Assembly: GCF_000820515.1 (NCBI RefSeq)
Contig: NZ_JXDG01000034.1
Location: 1-64,000 of the forward strand
From: Pseudomonas batumici
GTDB taxonomy: Bacteria > Pseudomonadota > Gammaproteobacteria > Pseudomonadales > Pseudomonadaceae
DNA length: 64,000 nucleotides
Direction of reading: 5' to 3'
Each line of letters begins with the position of its first letter. The stretch's first letter is position 1. This document shows, in pieces, positions 47,253 through 56,879 of this stretch. The translations under genes and the position numbers were made by a program. Below the pieces are notes generated by a model that made no database searches, was not told the DNA's origin, and worked only from the letters and a program-made list of their open reading frames with translations.

Positions 47253-48563
47253 ATGAAAGCCATTGCCACCGCACTGCTCGTCACCACCGGCCTCACCCTC
47301 AGCGGCGTCAGCCTCGCCGCCCAGACCCTGACCATCGCCACCGTCAACAACAGTGACATGATCCGCATGCAGAAGCTGTCGAAGACCTTCGAAGCCGAGC
47401 ACCCGGACATCAAGCTCAACTGGGTGGTGCTGGAAGAAAACGTCCTGCGTCAACGGCTGACCACCGACATCGCCACCCAGGGCGGCCAGTTCGACGTGCT
47501 GACCATCGGCATGTACGAAGCTGCACTCTGGGGCGCCAAGGGCTGGCTGGAACCGATGAACAACCTGCCCGCTTCCTACGATATCGACGATGTGTTCCCG
47601 TCGGTGCGTGACGGTCTTTCCGTCAAGGGCACGCTGTTCGCCCTGCCGTTCTACGCCGAAAGCTCCATGACCTACTACCGCACCGACCTGTTCAAGGACG
47701 CCGGCCTGAGCATGCCCGAACGCCCGACCTGGGAACAGATCGGCGAGTTCGCCGCCAAGCTCAACCACCCCGAGAAGGAACAATACGGTATCTGCCTGCG
47801 GGGCAAGGCCGGCTGGGGCGAGAACATGGCCCTGATCACCACCGTGGCCAATGCCTACGGCGCCCGCTGGTTCGATGAGAAGTGGCAACCGGAATTCAAC
47901 GGCCCCGAATGGAAGAACGCCCTGAACTTCTATGCCGAGACCATGAAGAAGGCCGGCCCGCCGGGCGCCTCGAGTAACGGTTTCAACGAAAACCTGGCGC
48001 TGTTCAACAGCGGCAAGTGCGCCATGTGGGTCGACGCCAGCGTGGCCGGCTCCTTCGTCACCGACAAGACCCAGAGCAAGGTCAGCGACCACGTGGGCTT
48101 TACCTACGCGCCGCACCAGGTCACCGACAAAGGCTCGGCCTGGCTCTACTCCTGGGCCCTGGCGATCCCCACCAGTTCCAAGGCCAAGGACGCGGCGAAA
48201 GTCTTCAGCAGTTGGGCCACTTCCAGGGAGTACGCGGCGCTGGTCGCCAAGGAAGACGGCATTGCCAACGTACCGCCGGGCACGCGCGCCTCGACCTACA
48301 GCGATGCCTACATGAAGGCCGCACCGTTCGCGAAGATCACCCTGGAATCGCTCAAGGCCGCCAACCCGAAAGACCCGAGCGCCAAGCCCGTGCCTTATGT
48401 GGGGATCCAGCTGGTGACCATTCCCGAGTTCCAGGCCATCGGCACCCAGGTCGGCAAGCAGTTCTCCGCCGCGCTGACCGGCCAGACCACGGCCGACAAG
48501 GCCCTGGCCGATGCCCAGACTTTCACCGAACGGGAAATGAAACGCGCGGGTTATCCCAAGTAA
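47253..48563 (+). CDS. mtlE: Polyol ABC transporter substrate-binding protein MtlE
   Basis: A 436-residue periplasmic binding protein of the family-1 sugar type. The signal peptide ends at LAA-Q (about residue 23); the mature part has LTIATVNNSDMIRMQKLSKT and WLYSWALAIPTSSKAKDAAK, typical of mannitol/sorbitol-binding MtlE/SmoE. It binds mannitol, glucitol or arabitol for the MtlFGK transporter. The ATG at 47253 is preceded by GAGGAG. A REP pair separates it from the permease genes, which may raise its relative expression. Confidence 0.94.
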   Translation: MKAIATALLVTTGLTLSGVSLAAQTLTIATVNNSDMIRMQKLSKTFEAEHPDIKLNWVVLEENVLRQRLTTDIATQGGQFDVLTIGMYEAALWGAKGWLEPMNNLPASYDIDDVFPSVRDGLSVKGTLFALPFYAESSMTYYRTDLFKDAGLSMPERPTWEQIGEFAAKLNHPEKEQYGICLRGKAGWGENMALITTVANAYGARWFDEKWQPEFNGPEWKNALNFYAETMKKAGPPGASSNGFNENLALFNSGKCAMWVDASVAGSFVTDKTQSKVSDHVGFTYAPHQVTDKGSAWLYSWALAIPTSSKAKDAAKVFSSWATSREYAALVAKEDGIANVPPGTRASTYSDAYMKAAPFAKITLESLKAANPKDPSAKPVPYVGIQLVTIPEFQAIGTQVGKQFSAALTGQTTADKALADAQTFTEREMKRAGYPK

Positions 48564-48575
48564 CCCCGAATTTCT

Positions 48576-48677
48576 GTAGGAGCCGGCTTGCCGGCGATGG
48601 ACTCAAAGGCGCCGCGTTTACCTGCTGGACACGCGTCATCGTTGACGACCATCGCGAGCAAGCTCGCTCCTACAGGG
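48576..48677. repeat. REP inverted pair between mtlE and mtlF
   Basis: A forward unit (TGTAGGAGCCGGCTTGCCGG, from about 48576) and a reverse unit (CATCGCGAGCAAGCTCGCTC, 48648-48677) lie in the 157-bp gap inside the operon. As with malE-malF in enteric bacteria, the hairpin may protect the upstream binding-protein mRNA. Confidence 0.87.
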
Positions 48678-48720
48678 CCCGAGTCGTGTCTGCTCCTGTT
48701 CTCAATCGGTTTTGAACGCC

Positions 48721-49647
48721 ATGAATACCTCCACTGCCAAAGCCCATATGGATATCCCCCTGCCCGTGCGCAAAAGCCGTTTGCGCAACCCCGGCTGGTT
48801 TCTGGTCACCCCGTCAGTTGGCCTGCTGCTGCTGTGGATGATCGTGCCCCTGGGCATGACTCTCTACTTTTCGCTGATCCGCTACAACCTGCTCTACCCG
48901 GGGGAAAACCAGTTCGTCGGGCTGGAAAACTTCAGCTACTTCCTGACCGACTCGGGGTTTCTCCCCGGCGCCACCAACACCCTGTTGCTGGTGGGCAGCG
49001 TGCTGCTGATCAGCGTGGTGTTCGGCGTGCTGATCTCGGCGCTGCTGGAGGCCAGTGAGTTCTTCGGTCGCGGCATCGTCCGGGTCCTGCTGATCTCGCC
49101 CTTCTTCATCATGCCCACCGTGGGCGCGCTGATCTGGAAGAACCTGATTTTCCACCCGGTCTCGGGGATTCTCGCCGCGCTGTGGCGACTGTTCGACGCG
49201 CAGCCGGTGGACTGGCTGGCCCACTACCCGCTGCTGTCGATCATCATCATCGTGTCCTGGCAGTGGCTGCCCTTCGCCATCCTGATCCTGATGACCGCCA
49301 TGCAGTCCCTCGACCAGGAACAGAAGGAAGCCGCGCGCCTGGACGGTGCCGGTCCCGTGGCGATCTTCTGGCACCTGACCCTGCCGCACCTGGCCCGGCC
49401 GATCGCCGTGGTGGTGATGATCGAGACCATCTTCCTGCTCTCGGTGTTCGCCGAAATTTTCACCACCACCAACGGCGGTCCCGGCTATGCCTCGACCAAC
49501 CTGGCGTACCTGATCTACAACCAGGCGCTGGTGCAGTTCGACGTCGGCATGGCGTCGGCCGGCGGCCTGATCGCTGTGGTCATCGCCAATATCGCCGCGA
49601 TCATCCTGGTGCGGATGATCGGCAAAAACCTGACAGACAAGCCTTGA
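48721..49647 (+). CDS. mtlF: Polyol ABC transporter permease MtlF
   Basis: A 308-residue inner-membrane permease (MalF-like) with six predicted helices; the EAA loop is QKEAARLDGAGPVAIFWHLTLPHLARPI. With MtlG it forms the channel for mannitol, glucitol and arabitol. I chose the ATG at 48721; an in-frame TTG three codons upstream is possible, and neither has a strong ribosome-binding site, which is unusual for this operon. Confidence 0.93.
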   Translation: MNTSTAKAHMDIPLPVRKSRLRNPGWFLVTPSVGLLLLWMIVPLGMTLYFSLIRYNLLYPGENQFVGLENFSYFLTDSGFLPGATNTLLLVGSVLLISVVFGVLISALLEASEFFGRGIVRVLLISPFFIMPTVGALIWKNLIFHPVSGILAALWRLFDAQPVDWLAHYPLLSIIIIVSWQWLPFAILILMTAMQSLDQEQKEAARLDGAGPVAIFWHLTLPHLARPIAVVVMIETIFLLSVFAEIFTTTNGGPGYASTNLAYLIYNQALVQFDVGMASAGGLIAVVIANIAAIILVRMIGKNLTDKP

Positions 49648-49657
49648 GGCCCGCGCC

Positions 49658-50494
<837 letters not shown>

Positions 50495-50526
50495 CCCTCA
50501 AAGAATAAGCACAAAGGAGCGCCATC

Positions 50527-51630
50527 ATGGCCAACCTGAAAATCAAGAATCTGCAGAAAGGCTTCGAAGGCCTGTCCATCATCAAGGGCATCGACCTGCA
50601 AGTGAACGACCGCGAGTTCGTGGTCTTCGTTGGCCCGTCCGGCTGCGGCAAATCGACCCTGCTGCGGCTGATCGCCGGCCTGGAGGAAGTCACCTCCGGC
50701 ACCATCGAGCTGGACGGTCGCGATATCACCGAAGTCAGCCCGGCCAAGCGCGACCTGGCCATGGTGTTCCAGACCTACGCCCTGTACCCGCACATGAGCG
50801 TGCGCAAGAACATGTCCTTCGCCCTGGACCTGGCCGGCGAGGCCAAGGCCGAGGTGGAACGCAAGGTCAATGAAGCCGCGCGGATCCTCGAGCTCGGCCC
50901 GCTGCTGGAGCGCAAGCCCAAGCAACTCTCCGGTGGCCAGCGCCAGCGGGTCGCCATCGGTCGTGCCATCGTGCGCAACCCGAAGATCTTCCTGTTCGAC
51001 GAACCGCTGTCCAACCTCGATGCCGCCCTGCGGGTGCAGATGCGCCTGGAACTGGCGCGCCTGCATAAAGAGTTGCAGGCCACCATGATCTACGTGACCC
51101 ACGACCAGGTCGAAGCCATGACCCTGGCCGACAAGGTGGTGGTGCTCAACGGCGGTCGCATCGAGCAGGTCGGCTCGCCCCTGGAGCTCTACCATGCGCC
51201 GGCCAACCTGTTCGTCGCCGGCTTCCTCGGCACCCCGAAAATGGGCTTTCTCAAGGGCAAGGTCAGTCGCCTCGACGGCCAGGGCTGCGAAGTCGAGCTG
51301 GACGCCGGCACGCGCATCAGCCTGCCGTTGAGCGGCGCCAGCCTCAGCGTCGGCAGCCCGGTGACCCTGGGCATTCGCCCGGAGCACCTGGAAATCGCCA
51401 AGCCCGGCGACTGCACCCTACAGGTCACCGCCGACGTCGGCGAACGCCTGGGCAGCGACACCTTCTGCCACGTGCGCACCGCCTCCGGCGAGGCCCTGAC
51501 CATGCGCATCCGCGGGGACATGGCCAGCCAGTACGGTGAAACCCTCCAGCTGCACCTGGACAGCCGCCACTGCCATTTATTCGATGCCGGCGGTGTGGCG
51601 GTTGCCCGTCCGCTGCGCGCTGCCGCCTGA
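50527..51630 (+). CDS. mtlK: Polyol ABC transporter ATP-binding protein MtlK
   Basis: A 367-residue MalK-type ATPase. Walker A GPSGCGKST, signature LSGGQRQR, Walker B IFLFDEPLSNLDA and switch histidine YVTHDQVEAM are intact; the C-terminal third (from about 235) is the OB/TOBE regulatory domain. It energises MtlFG. The ribosome-binding site is AAAGGAG. Confidence 0.95.
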   Translation: MANLKIKNLQKGFEGLSIIKGIDLQVNDREFVVFVGPSGCGKSTLLRLIAGLEEVTSGTIELDGRDITEVSPAKRDLAMVFQTYALYPHMSVRKNMSFALDLAGEAKAEVERKVNEAARILELGPLLERKPKQLSGGQRQRVAIGRAIVRNPKIFLFDEPLSNLDAALRVQMRLELARLHKELQATMIYVTHDQVEAMTLADKVVVLNGGRIEQVGSPLELYHAPANLFVAGFLGTPKMGFLKGKVSRLDGQGCEVELDAGTRISLPLSGASLSVGSPVTLGIRPEHLEIAKPGDCTLQVTADVGERLGSDTFCHVRTASGEALTMRIRGDMASQYGETLQLHLDSRHCHLFDAGGVAVARPLRAAA

Positions 51631-51648
51631 TTGTCGAGAGCCCTTGCA

Positions 51649-53118
51649 ATGAAACTGAATAAACAGAATCTCCACCGGCTGGCTCCGCAAGTCAGCCTGC
51701 CGCACTACGACCCGGCCGACACCCGCCAGGGCATTGCCCATATCGGCGTCGGCGGTTTCCACCGCGCCCACCAGGCTTACTACACCGACGCCCTGATGAA
51801 CACCGGCGAGGACCTGGACTGGGCCATCTGCGGGGTCGGCCTGCGCAACGAGGACCGCCGCGCCCGGGACGACCTGGCCGGGCAGGATTATCTGTTCACC
51901 CTGTTCGAGCTGGGCGACAGCGATGACCGCGAAGTCCGGGTGATCGGCGCCATCAGCGACATGCTGCTGGCCCAGGACGATCGTCAGGCGCTGATCGACA
52001 AGCTCGCCTCGGCGCAGATCCGCATCGTCTCGCTGACCATCACCGAGGGCGGCTACTGCATCGACGACAGCAACGGCGAGTTCATGGCGCACCTGCCGCA
52101 GATCCAGCACGACCTCGCCTACCCCGATGCGCCGCAGACCGTCTTCGGCTTTCTCTGCGCGGCCCTGGCCAGGCGCCGGGCCGCGGGCATCCCGGCCTTC
52201 ACCCTGATGTCCTGCGACAACCTGCCCCACAACGGCGCGGTGATCCGCAAGGCGCTGCTGGCCTTCGCCGCCTTGCGCGACGCCGACCTGCATGACTGGA
52301 TCGCCGCCCACGTGAGCTTCCCCAATGCCATGGTCGACCGCATCACGCCGATGACCAGCGCCGCCCATCGCCTGCAACTGCACGACGAGCACGGCGTCGA
52401 CGATGCCTGGCCGGTGGTGTGCGAGCCGTTCGTGCAATGGGTGCTGGAGGACAAGTTCGTCAACGGTCGTCCGGCCTGGGAAAAGGTCGGCGTGCAGTTC
52501 ACCGACGACGTCACGCCCTACGAAGAGATGAAGATCAAGCTGCTCAACGGCAGCCACCTGGCGCTGACCTACCTGGGTTTTCTCAAGGGCTATCGCTTCG
52601 TCCACGAGACCATGAACGACCCGCTGTTCGTGAAATACATGCGCGCCTACATGGACCTGGACGTCACCCCGCAACTGGCGCCGGTGCCGGGCATCGACCT
52701 GGGCGCGTACAAGGACACCCTGGTCCAGCGCTTCTCCAACCAGGCGATTGCCGACCAGTTGGAACGGGTCTGTTCCGATGGCTCGTCGAAGTTTCCCAAA
52801 TTCACCGTGCCAACCATCAACCGCCTGATTGCCGACGGTCGCGCGACCGAGCGCGCGGCACTGGTGGTGGCGGCCTGGGCCTTGTACCTCAAGGGCGTCG
52901 ATGAAAACGGCGTGACCTACGCGATTCCCGATCCCCGGGCCGAGTTCTGCCAGGCGCTGGTGGCGGATGACACGCTGATCGTGCAACGGCTGCTGGCCGT
53001 GGAAGAGATCTTCGGCACTGTGATTCCCCAGTCCGACGAGTTTGTCGCCGCTTTCAAACGCTGCTTCGACAGCTTGCGGGAAGTGGGGGTAAGCAAGACG
53101 CTGGAGCGTTTGCTATGA
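51649..53118 (+). CDS. mtlD: Mannitol 2-dehydrogenase
   Basis: A 489-residue polyol-specific long-chain dehydrogenase that oxidises D-mannitol to D-fructose (and D-arabitol to D-xylulose, D-sorbitol to fructose) with NAD+. The NAD-binding motif is IGVGGFHRAHQAYY; the active-site segment KIKLLNGSH places Lys295, Asn300 and His303 exactly at the catalytic positions of the characterised P. fluorescens enzyme. I chose the ATG at 51649; an upstream frame overlaps the mtlK stop. It overlaps mtlY by 4 bp. Confidence 0.97.
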   Translation: MKLNKQNLHRLAPQVSLPHYDPADTRQGIAHIGVGGFHRAHQAYYTDALMNTGEDLDWAICGVGLRNEDRRARDDLAGQDYLFTLFELGDSDDREVRVIGAISDMLLAQDDRQALIDKLASAQIRIVSLTITEGGYCIDDSNGEFMAHLPQIQHDLAYPDAPQTVFGFLCAALARRRAAGIPAFTLMSCDNLPHNGAVIRKALLAFAALRDADLHDWIAAHVSFPNAMVDRITPMTSAAHRLQLHDEHGVDDAWPVVCEPFVQWVLEDKFVNGRPAWEKVGVQFTDDVTPYEEMKIKLLNGSHLALTYLGFLKGYRFVHETMNDPLFVKYMRAYMDLDVTPQLAPVPGIDLGAYKDTLVQRFSNQAIADQLERVCSDGSSKFPKFTVPTINRLIADGRATERAALVVAAWALYLKGVDENGVTYAIPDPRAEFCQALVADDTLIVQRLLAVEEIFGTVIPQSDEFVAAFKRCFDSLREVGVSKTLERLL

Positions 53119-54605
53119 GTCAAAGACTCTACCTGGGTATCGACTGCGGTACCCAGGGCACCAAGGCTATCGTCCTCGATACCGTCAGCGGCCAGGTGCT
53201 GGGCCAGGGCTCGGCTCCCCATACCCTGATCAGCGGCGCCAACGGCCGCCGCGAGCAGGACACCCGGCAATGGCTGGAGGCGTTCACCCTGGCCACCCGC
53301 CAGGCACTGGAAGCCGCGGCGGTGGACGGCCAGGCGATCCTCGGCATCGGCGTTTCCGGCCAGCAACATGGCCTGGTCCTGCTCGACAAGCATGGCCAGG
53401 TCCTGCGTCCGGCCAAGCTCTGGTGCGACACCGAAACCACCGCGGAAAACCAGCGCCTGCTGGAGCACCTGGGGGGCGAACAGGGTTCGCTCGAGCGCCT
53501 GGGCCTCGTGATCGCGCCCGGTTATACCCTGTCCAAGCTGCTCTGGACCCGGGAACAGCATCCGGAACTGTTCGCCCGGATCGCCCATGTCCTGCTGCCC
53601 CACGACTACCTCAACTACTGGCTGACCGGCCGTAGTTGCGCGGAATACGGAGATGCGTCGGGCAGCGGCTATTTCGATGTGCGCAAGCGTTGCTGGGACC
53701 TGCAACTGCTGCGCGACATCGACCCCACGGGGCGCCTGCAAGCCGCCCTGCCGGAACTGCTCGAAGCCCACCAGCCGGTCGGCCGGGTGCTGCCCGGGAT
53801 TGCCCGGCAGCTGGGCATCAACCCCAATGCGCTGGTCTCCAGCGGCGGCGGCGACAACATGATGGGCGCCATCGGCACCGGCAACATCCGGCCCGGCGTC
53901 ATCACCATGAGCCTGGGTTCCTCCGGCACCGTCTACGCCTACGCCGAACAGCCGCCGATCAGCCCGGACGCCTCGGTGGCGGCCTTCTGCTCCTCCAGCG
54001 GCGGCTGGCTGCCGCTGATCTGCACGATGAACCTGACCAACGCCACCGGCGCCGTCCGTGAGTTGTTCGACCTCGACCTCGAACATTTCAACGCCTGCGT
54101 CGCCCAGGCTCCGATCGGTGCCGAGGGCGTCAGCATGCTGCCGTTCCTCAACGGCGAACGGGTCCCCGCCCTACCCCAGGCCACCGGCAGCCTGCTGGGC
54201 CTGACCCTGACCAACCTGACCCGGGCCAACCTGTGCCGGGCGGCGGTCGAGGGCACCACCTTCGGCCTGCGCTACGGCCTCGACCTGCTGCGCGGCAACG
54301 GCCTGCACAGCCACGGCATCCGCCTGATCGGTGGCGGCGCGAAGAGCGCGGTCTGGCGGCAGATGGTCGCCGATATCATGGACACCCCCGTGGTCTGCAC
54401 CGAGCAGAGCGAAGCCGCCGCGCTGGGTGCCGCGATCCAGGCCGCCTGGTGCGAGTCCGGGGCAATTCACAGCCTGGCCGAACTGTGCGACCGTTGCGTC
54501 AGCCTCGATACGGCGAGTGCAACCCGGCCGATCCCGGCCAATGTCAGCGCCTATCAACCGATCTATCACCGCTACCGCCAACAGGTCGCGGCCATTCAAG
54601 AGTGA
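53115..54605 (+). CDS. mtlY: Xylulokinase
   Basis: A 496-residue FGGY-family kinase. N-terminal LGIDCGTQGTKAIVLD (phosphate loop 1), GVSGQQHGLVLLD and the C-terminal IRLIGGGAKSAVWRQMVADI ATP-binding segment identify xylulokinase. It phosphorylates D-xylulose formed from D-arabitol by MtlD. It overlaps mtlD by 4 bp, so it is translationally coupled. Confidence 0.94.
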   Translation: MSQRLYLGIDCGTQGTKAIVLDTVSGQVLGQGSAPHTLISGANGRREQDTRQWLEAFTLATRQALEAAAVDGQAILGIGVSGQQHGLVLLDKHGQVLRPAKLWCDTETTAENQRLLEHLGGEQGSLERLGLVIAPGYTLSKLLWTREQHPELFARIAHVLLPHDYLNYWLTGRSCAEYGDASGSGYFDVRKRCWDLQLLRDIDPTGRLQAALPELLEAHQPVGRVLPGIARQLGINPNALVSSGGGDNMMGAIGTGNIRPGVITMSLGSSGTVYAYAEQPPISPDASVAAFCSSSGGWLPLICTMNLTNATGAVRELFDLDLEHFNACVAQAPIGAEGVSMLPFLNGERVPALPQATGSLLGLTLTNLTRANLCRAAVEGTTFGLRYGLDLLRGNGLHSHGIRLIGGGAKSAVWRQMVADIMDTPVVCTEQSEAAALGAAIQAAWCESGAIHSLAELCDRCVSLDTASATRPIPANVSAYQPIYHRYRQQVAAIQE

Positions 54606-54611
54606 GCATCC

Positions 54612-55547
54612 ATGTATCTGGTCTGTGGTGAAGCGCTGTTTGATTTTTTCAGCGATGAGACAAGTGGGCAAACCTCGAAAGTGAACTTCAAGGCCATTGC
54701 CGGCGGTTCGCCGTTCAACGTCGCGGTCGGCCTGCGCCGCCTGGGGGTCGACGTGGGGTTGTTTGCCGGGCTGTCCAACGACTACCTGGGACGCCGCCTG
54801 CAACAGGTCCTTCGCGAAGAAGGCGTGCGCGCGGATTACCTGTTGGACTTCGACGCACCCACCACCCTGGCGATGGTCGCCGTGGGTGCCGACGGCTCGC
54901 CCCATTACAGTTTCCGCGGCGAAGGCTGCGCCGACCGCCAGTTGCTGCCGAACCACCTGCCCACGCTGGGGGATGAGGTTCGCGGCCTGCATATCGGCTC
55001 GTTCTCGCTGGTGGTGCAGCCGATTGCCGATACGTTGCTGGCGCTGGTTCGCCGGGAAAGCGGCCGGCGCCTGATCACGCTCGACCCCAATGTACGGCTC
55101 AACCCGGAGCCAGACATCGAATTGTGGCGCCAACGTATCGCGACCCTGGCCGAACAGGCCGACATGATCAAGGTCAGCGACGAGGACCTGAGCCTGCTCT
55201 ACCCCGATCGCGACCCGCAGAGCATCGCCCAGGCGTGGTTGGCCCAGCGTTGCCAACTGGTGTTCCTGACCCGTGGCACCCAGGGCGCCGGCGTCTTCAG
55301 TCGCCGGCATGGTCACTGGTCGGTGCCGGCCCGCGAAGTCGTCACCGCCGATACCGTCGGTGCCGGCGATACCTTCCAGGCGGCGCTGATCGCCTGGTTG
55401 ACCGAACAGCAGCTTGACTCAGTGAAAGGACTCGAGCGCCTGGAAAAGGCCCAGATCGACGCGATGCTGAACTTCGCCGTCAGTGCCGCCGCAATTACCT
55501 GCAGCCGCACCGGGCCAGACCTGCCGTATCGCCATCAGGTGGTGTAA
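54612..55547 (+). CDS. mtlZ: Fructokinase (PfkB family)
   Basis: A 311-residue ribokinase-family sugar kinase. N-terminal GGSPFNVAVGLRRLG and C-terminal ADTVGAGDTFQAAL (catalytic Asp of GAGD) are the two PfkB signatures. It phosphorylates the fructose formed from mannitol or glucitol. Last gene of mtlEFGKDYZ; no terminator was found in the 27 bp before the convergent PilU-like gene. Confidence 0.94.
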   Translation: MYLVCGEALFDFFSDETSGQTSKVNFKAIAGGSPFNVAVGLRRLGVDVGLFAGLSNDYLGRRLQQVLREEGVRADYLLDFDAPTTLAMVAVGADGSPHYSFRGEGCADRQLLPNHLPTLGDEVRGLHIGSFSLVVQPIADTLLALVRRESGRRLITLDPNVRLNPEPDIELWRQRIATLAEQADMIKVSDEDLSLLYPDRDPQSIAQAWLAQRCQLVFLTRGTQGAGVFSRRHGHWSVPAREVVTADTVGAGDTFQAALIAWLTEQQLDSVKGLERLEKAQIDAMLNFAVSAAAITCSRTGPDLPYRHQVV

Positions 55548-55574
55548 CCCCGAAGCACGACGGACAGCGCTGAA

Positions 55575-56744
55575 TCAACCGTGCGGCGAGTTGCCGTCCT
55601 CCACCAAGCCCCAATCCTTGGCATCCAACTCCTTCGCCGCGATCGGCGGCGCGGGAGGGGTCTTCTGCACGGCCAGGGCCGCGGTATCCTGATGCAGCTT
55701 CAGGCGCAGGCGCAGGTTGTTCACCGAGTCGGCATTCTTCAACGCCTCCTCCTCGTCGATCGCCCCTTCCACCACCAGTTCGAACAAGGCCGTATCGAAG
55801 GTGCGCATGCCGATGATCTCGGACTTCTCCATGATCCCCTTGAGTTCGGAAAACTCATTGCGCTTGATGAAGTCACGCACCGTCGGCGTGCCCAGCATCA
55901 CCTCCACGGCCGCCCGGCGCTTGCCGTCCTGGGTATTGACCAGGCGCTGCGAGACGAAGGCCTTCAGGTTGTTGCCCAGGTCGTTGAGCAGTTGCGGGCG
56001 GCGGTCTTCGGGGAAAAAGTTGATGATGCGGTCCAGCGCCTGGTTGGCGTTGTTGGCGTGCAGGGTGGAGATCGCCAGGTGCCCGGTATCGGCGAACGCC
56101 AGGGCGTGCTCCATGGTTTCGCGGTCGCGGATCTCGCCGATCAGGATCACATCCGGGGCCTGGCGCAGGGTGTTTTTCAGCGCCGCGTGGAAACTGCGGG
56201 TGTCGACCCCGACTTCGCGCTGGTTGATGATCGACTTCTTGTGCCGATGGATATACTCCACCGGGTCTTCGATGGTGATGATATGGCCGCTGCTGTGGCG
56301 ATTGCGGTAGTCGATCAGCGCCGCCAGCGAAGTGGACTTGCCTGAACCGGTGGCACCGACGAACAGCACCAGGCCACGTTTCTCCATGATGGTCTCAAGC
56401 AGGATCGGTGGCAGCTTGAGGTCTTCGAAACGAGGGATTTCCAGCTTGATGTTGCGCGCCACGATCGACACTTCGTTGCGCTGCTTGAAGATATTGATAC
56501 GGAACCGCCCGACACCGGGCAAGGACAACGCCAGGTTCATTTCCAGTTCCCGTTCGAACTGCAGGCGTTGTTCGGGGTCCATGATACCGTCGGCGATGGC
56601 CGCCACCTCACCGAGCTTCAGCGATTCGCTGCCCAACGGCTTGAGCACGCCATTGAACTTGGCACAGGGCGGCGCACCGGTGGACAGGTACAGGTCCGAG
56701 CCGTCCTGGGCGGCCAGGGTTTTCAGCAACGCGTGGATATCCAT
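55575..56744 (-). CDS. PilU/PilT-like twitching motility ATPase
   Basis: A 389-residue secretion-superfamily ATPase. Walker A GATGSGKST, Asp box IITIEDPVEYIHRH, Walker B DVILIGEIRDRETM and His box HLAISTLHANNANQALDRI are intact, and the length and C-terminal part (KLHQD plus a short tail) fit PilU. PilT/PilU ATPases power type IV pilus retraction. No pilus genes are nearby, so it is a solitary paralogue. I chose the ATG at 56744 (MDIHALLKTL); the open frame continues far upstream as antisense to the next gene and is not used. Confidence 0.9.
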   Translation of the reverse strand: MDIHALLKTLAAQDGSDLYLSTGAPPCAKFNGVLKPLGSESLKLGEVAAIADGIMDPEQRLQFERELEMNLALSLPGVGRFRINIFKQRNEVSIVARNIKLEIPRFEDLKLPPILLETIMEKRGLVLFVGATGSGKSTSLAALIDYRNRHSSGHIITIEDPVEYIHRHKKSIINQREVGVDTRSFHAALKNTLRQAPDVILIGEIRDRETMEHALAFADTGHLAISTLHANNANQALDRIINFFPEDRRPQLLNDLGNNLKAFVSQRLVNTQDGKRRAAVEVMLGTPTVRDFIKRNEFSELKGIMEKSEIIGMRTFDTALFELVVEGAIDEEEALKNADSVNNLRLRLKLHQDTAALAVQKTPPAPPIAAKELDAKDWGLVEDGNSPHG

Positions 56745-56879
56745 GGCAAAGGTGTCCGCAATACAGTCAAAAAGAGGTTGAGCGATTAAGCTTGTGTCAT
56801 TTGAATATGACGAATGTCTACAGCTTGGCGGGATAATAAGCCGCAGCGCAACCCAAAGCTTCACCTTCAAGGCAGGTTT

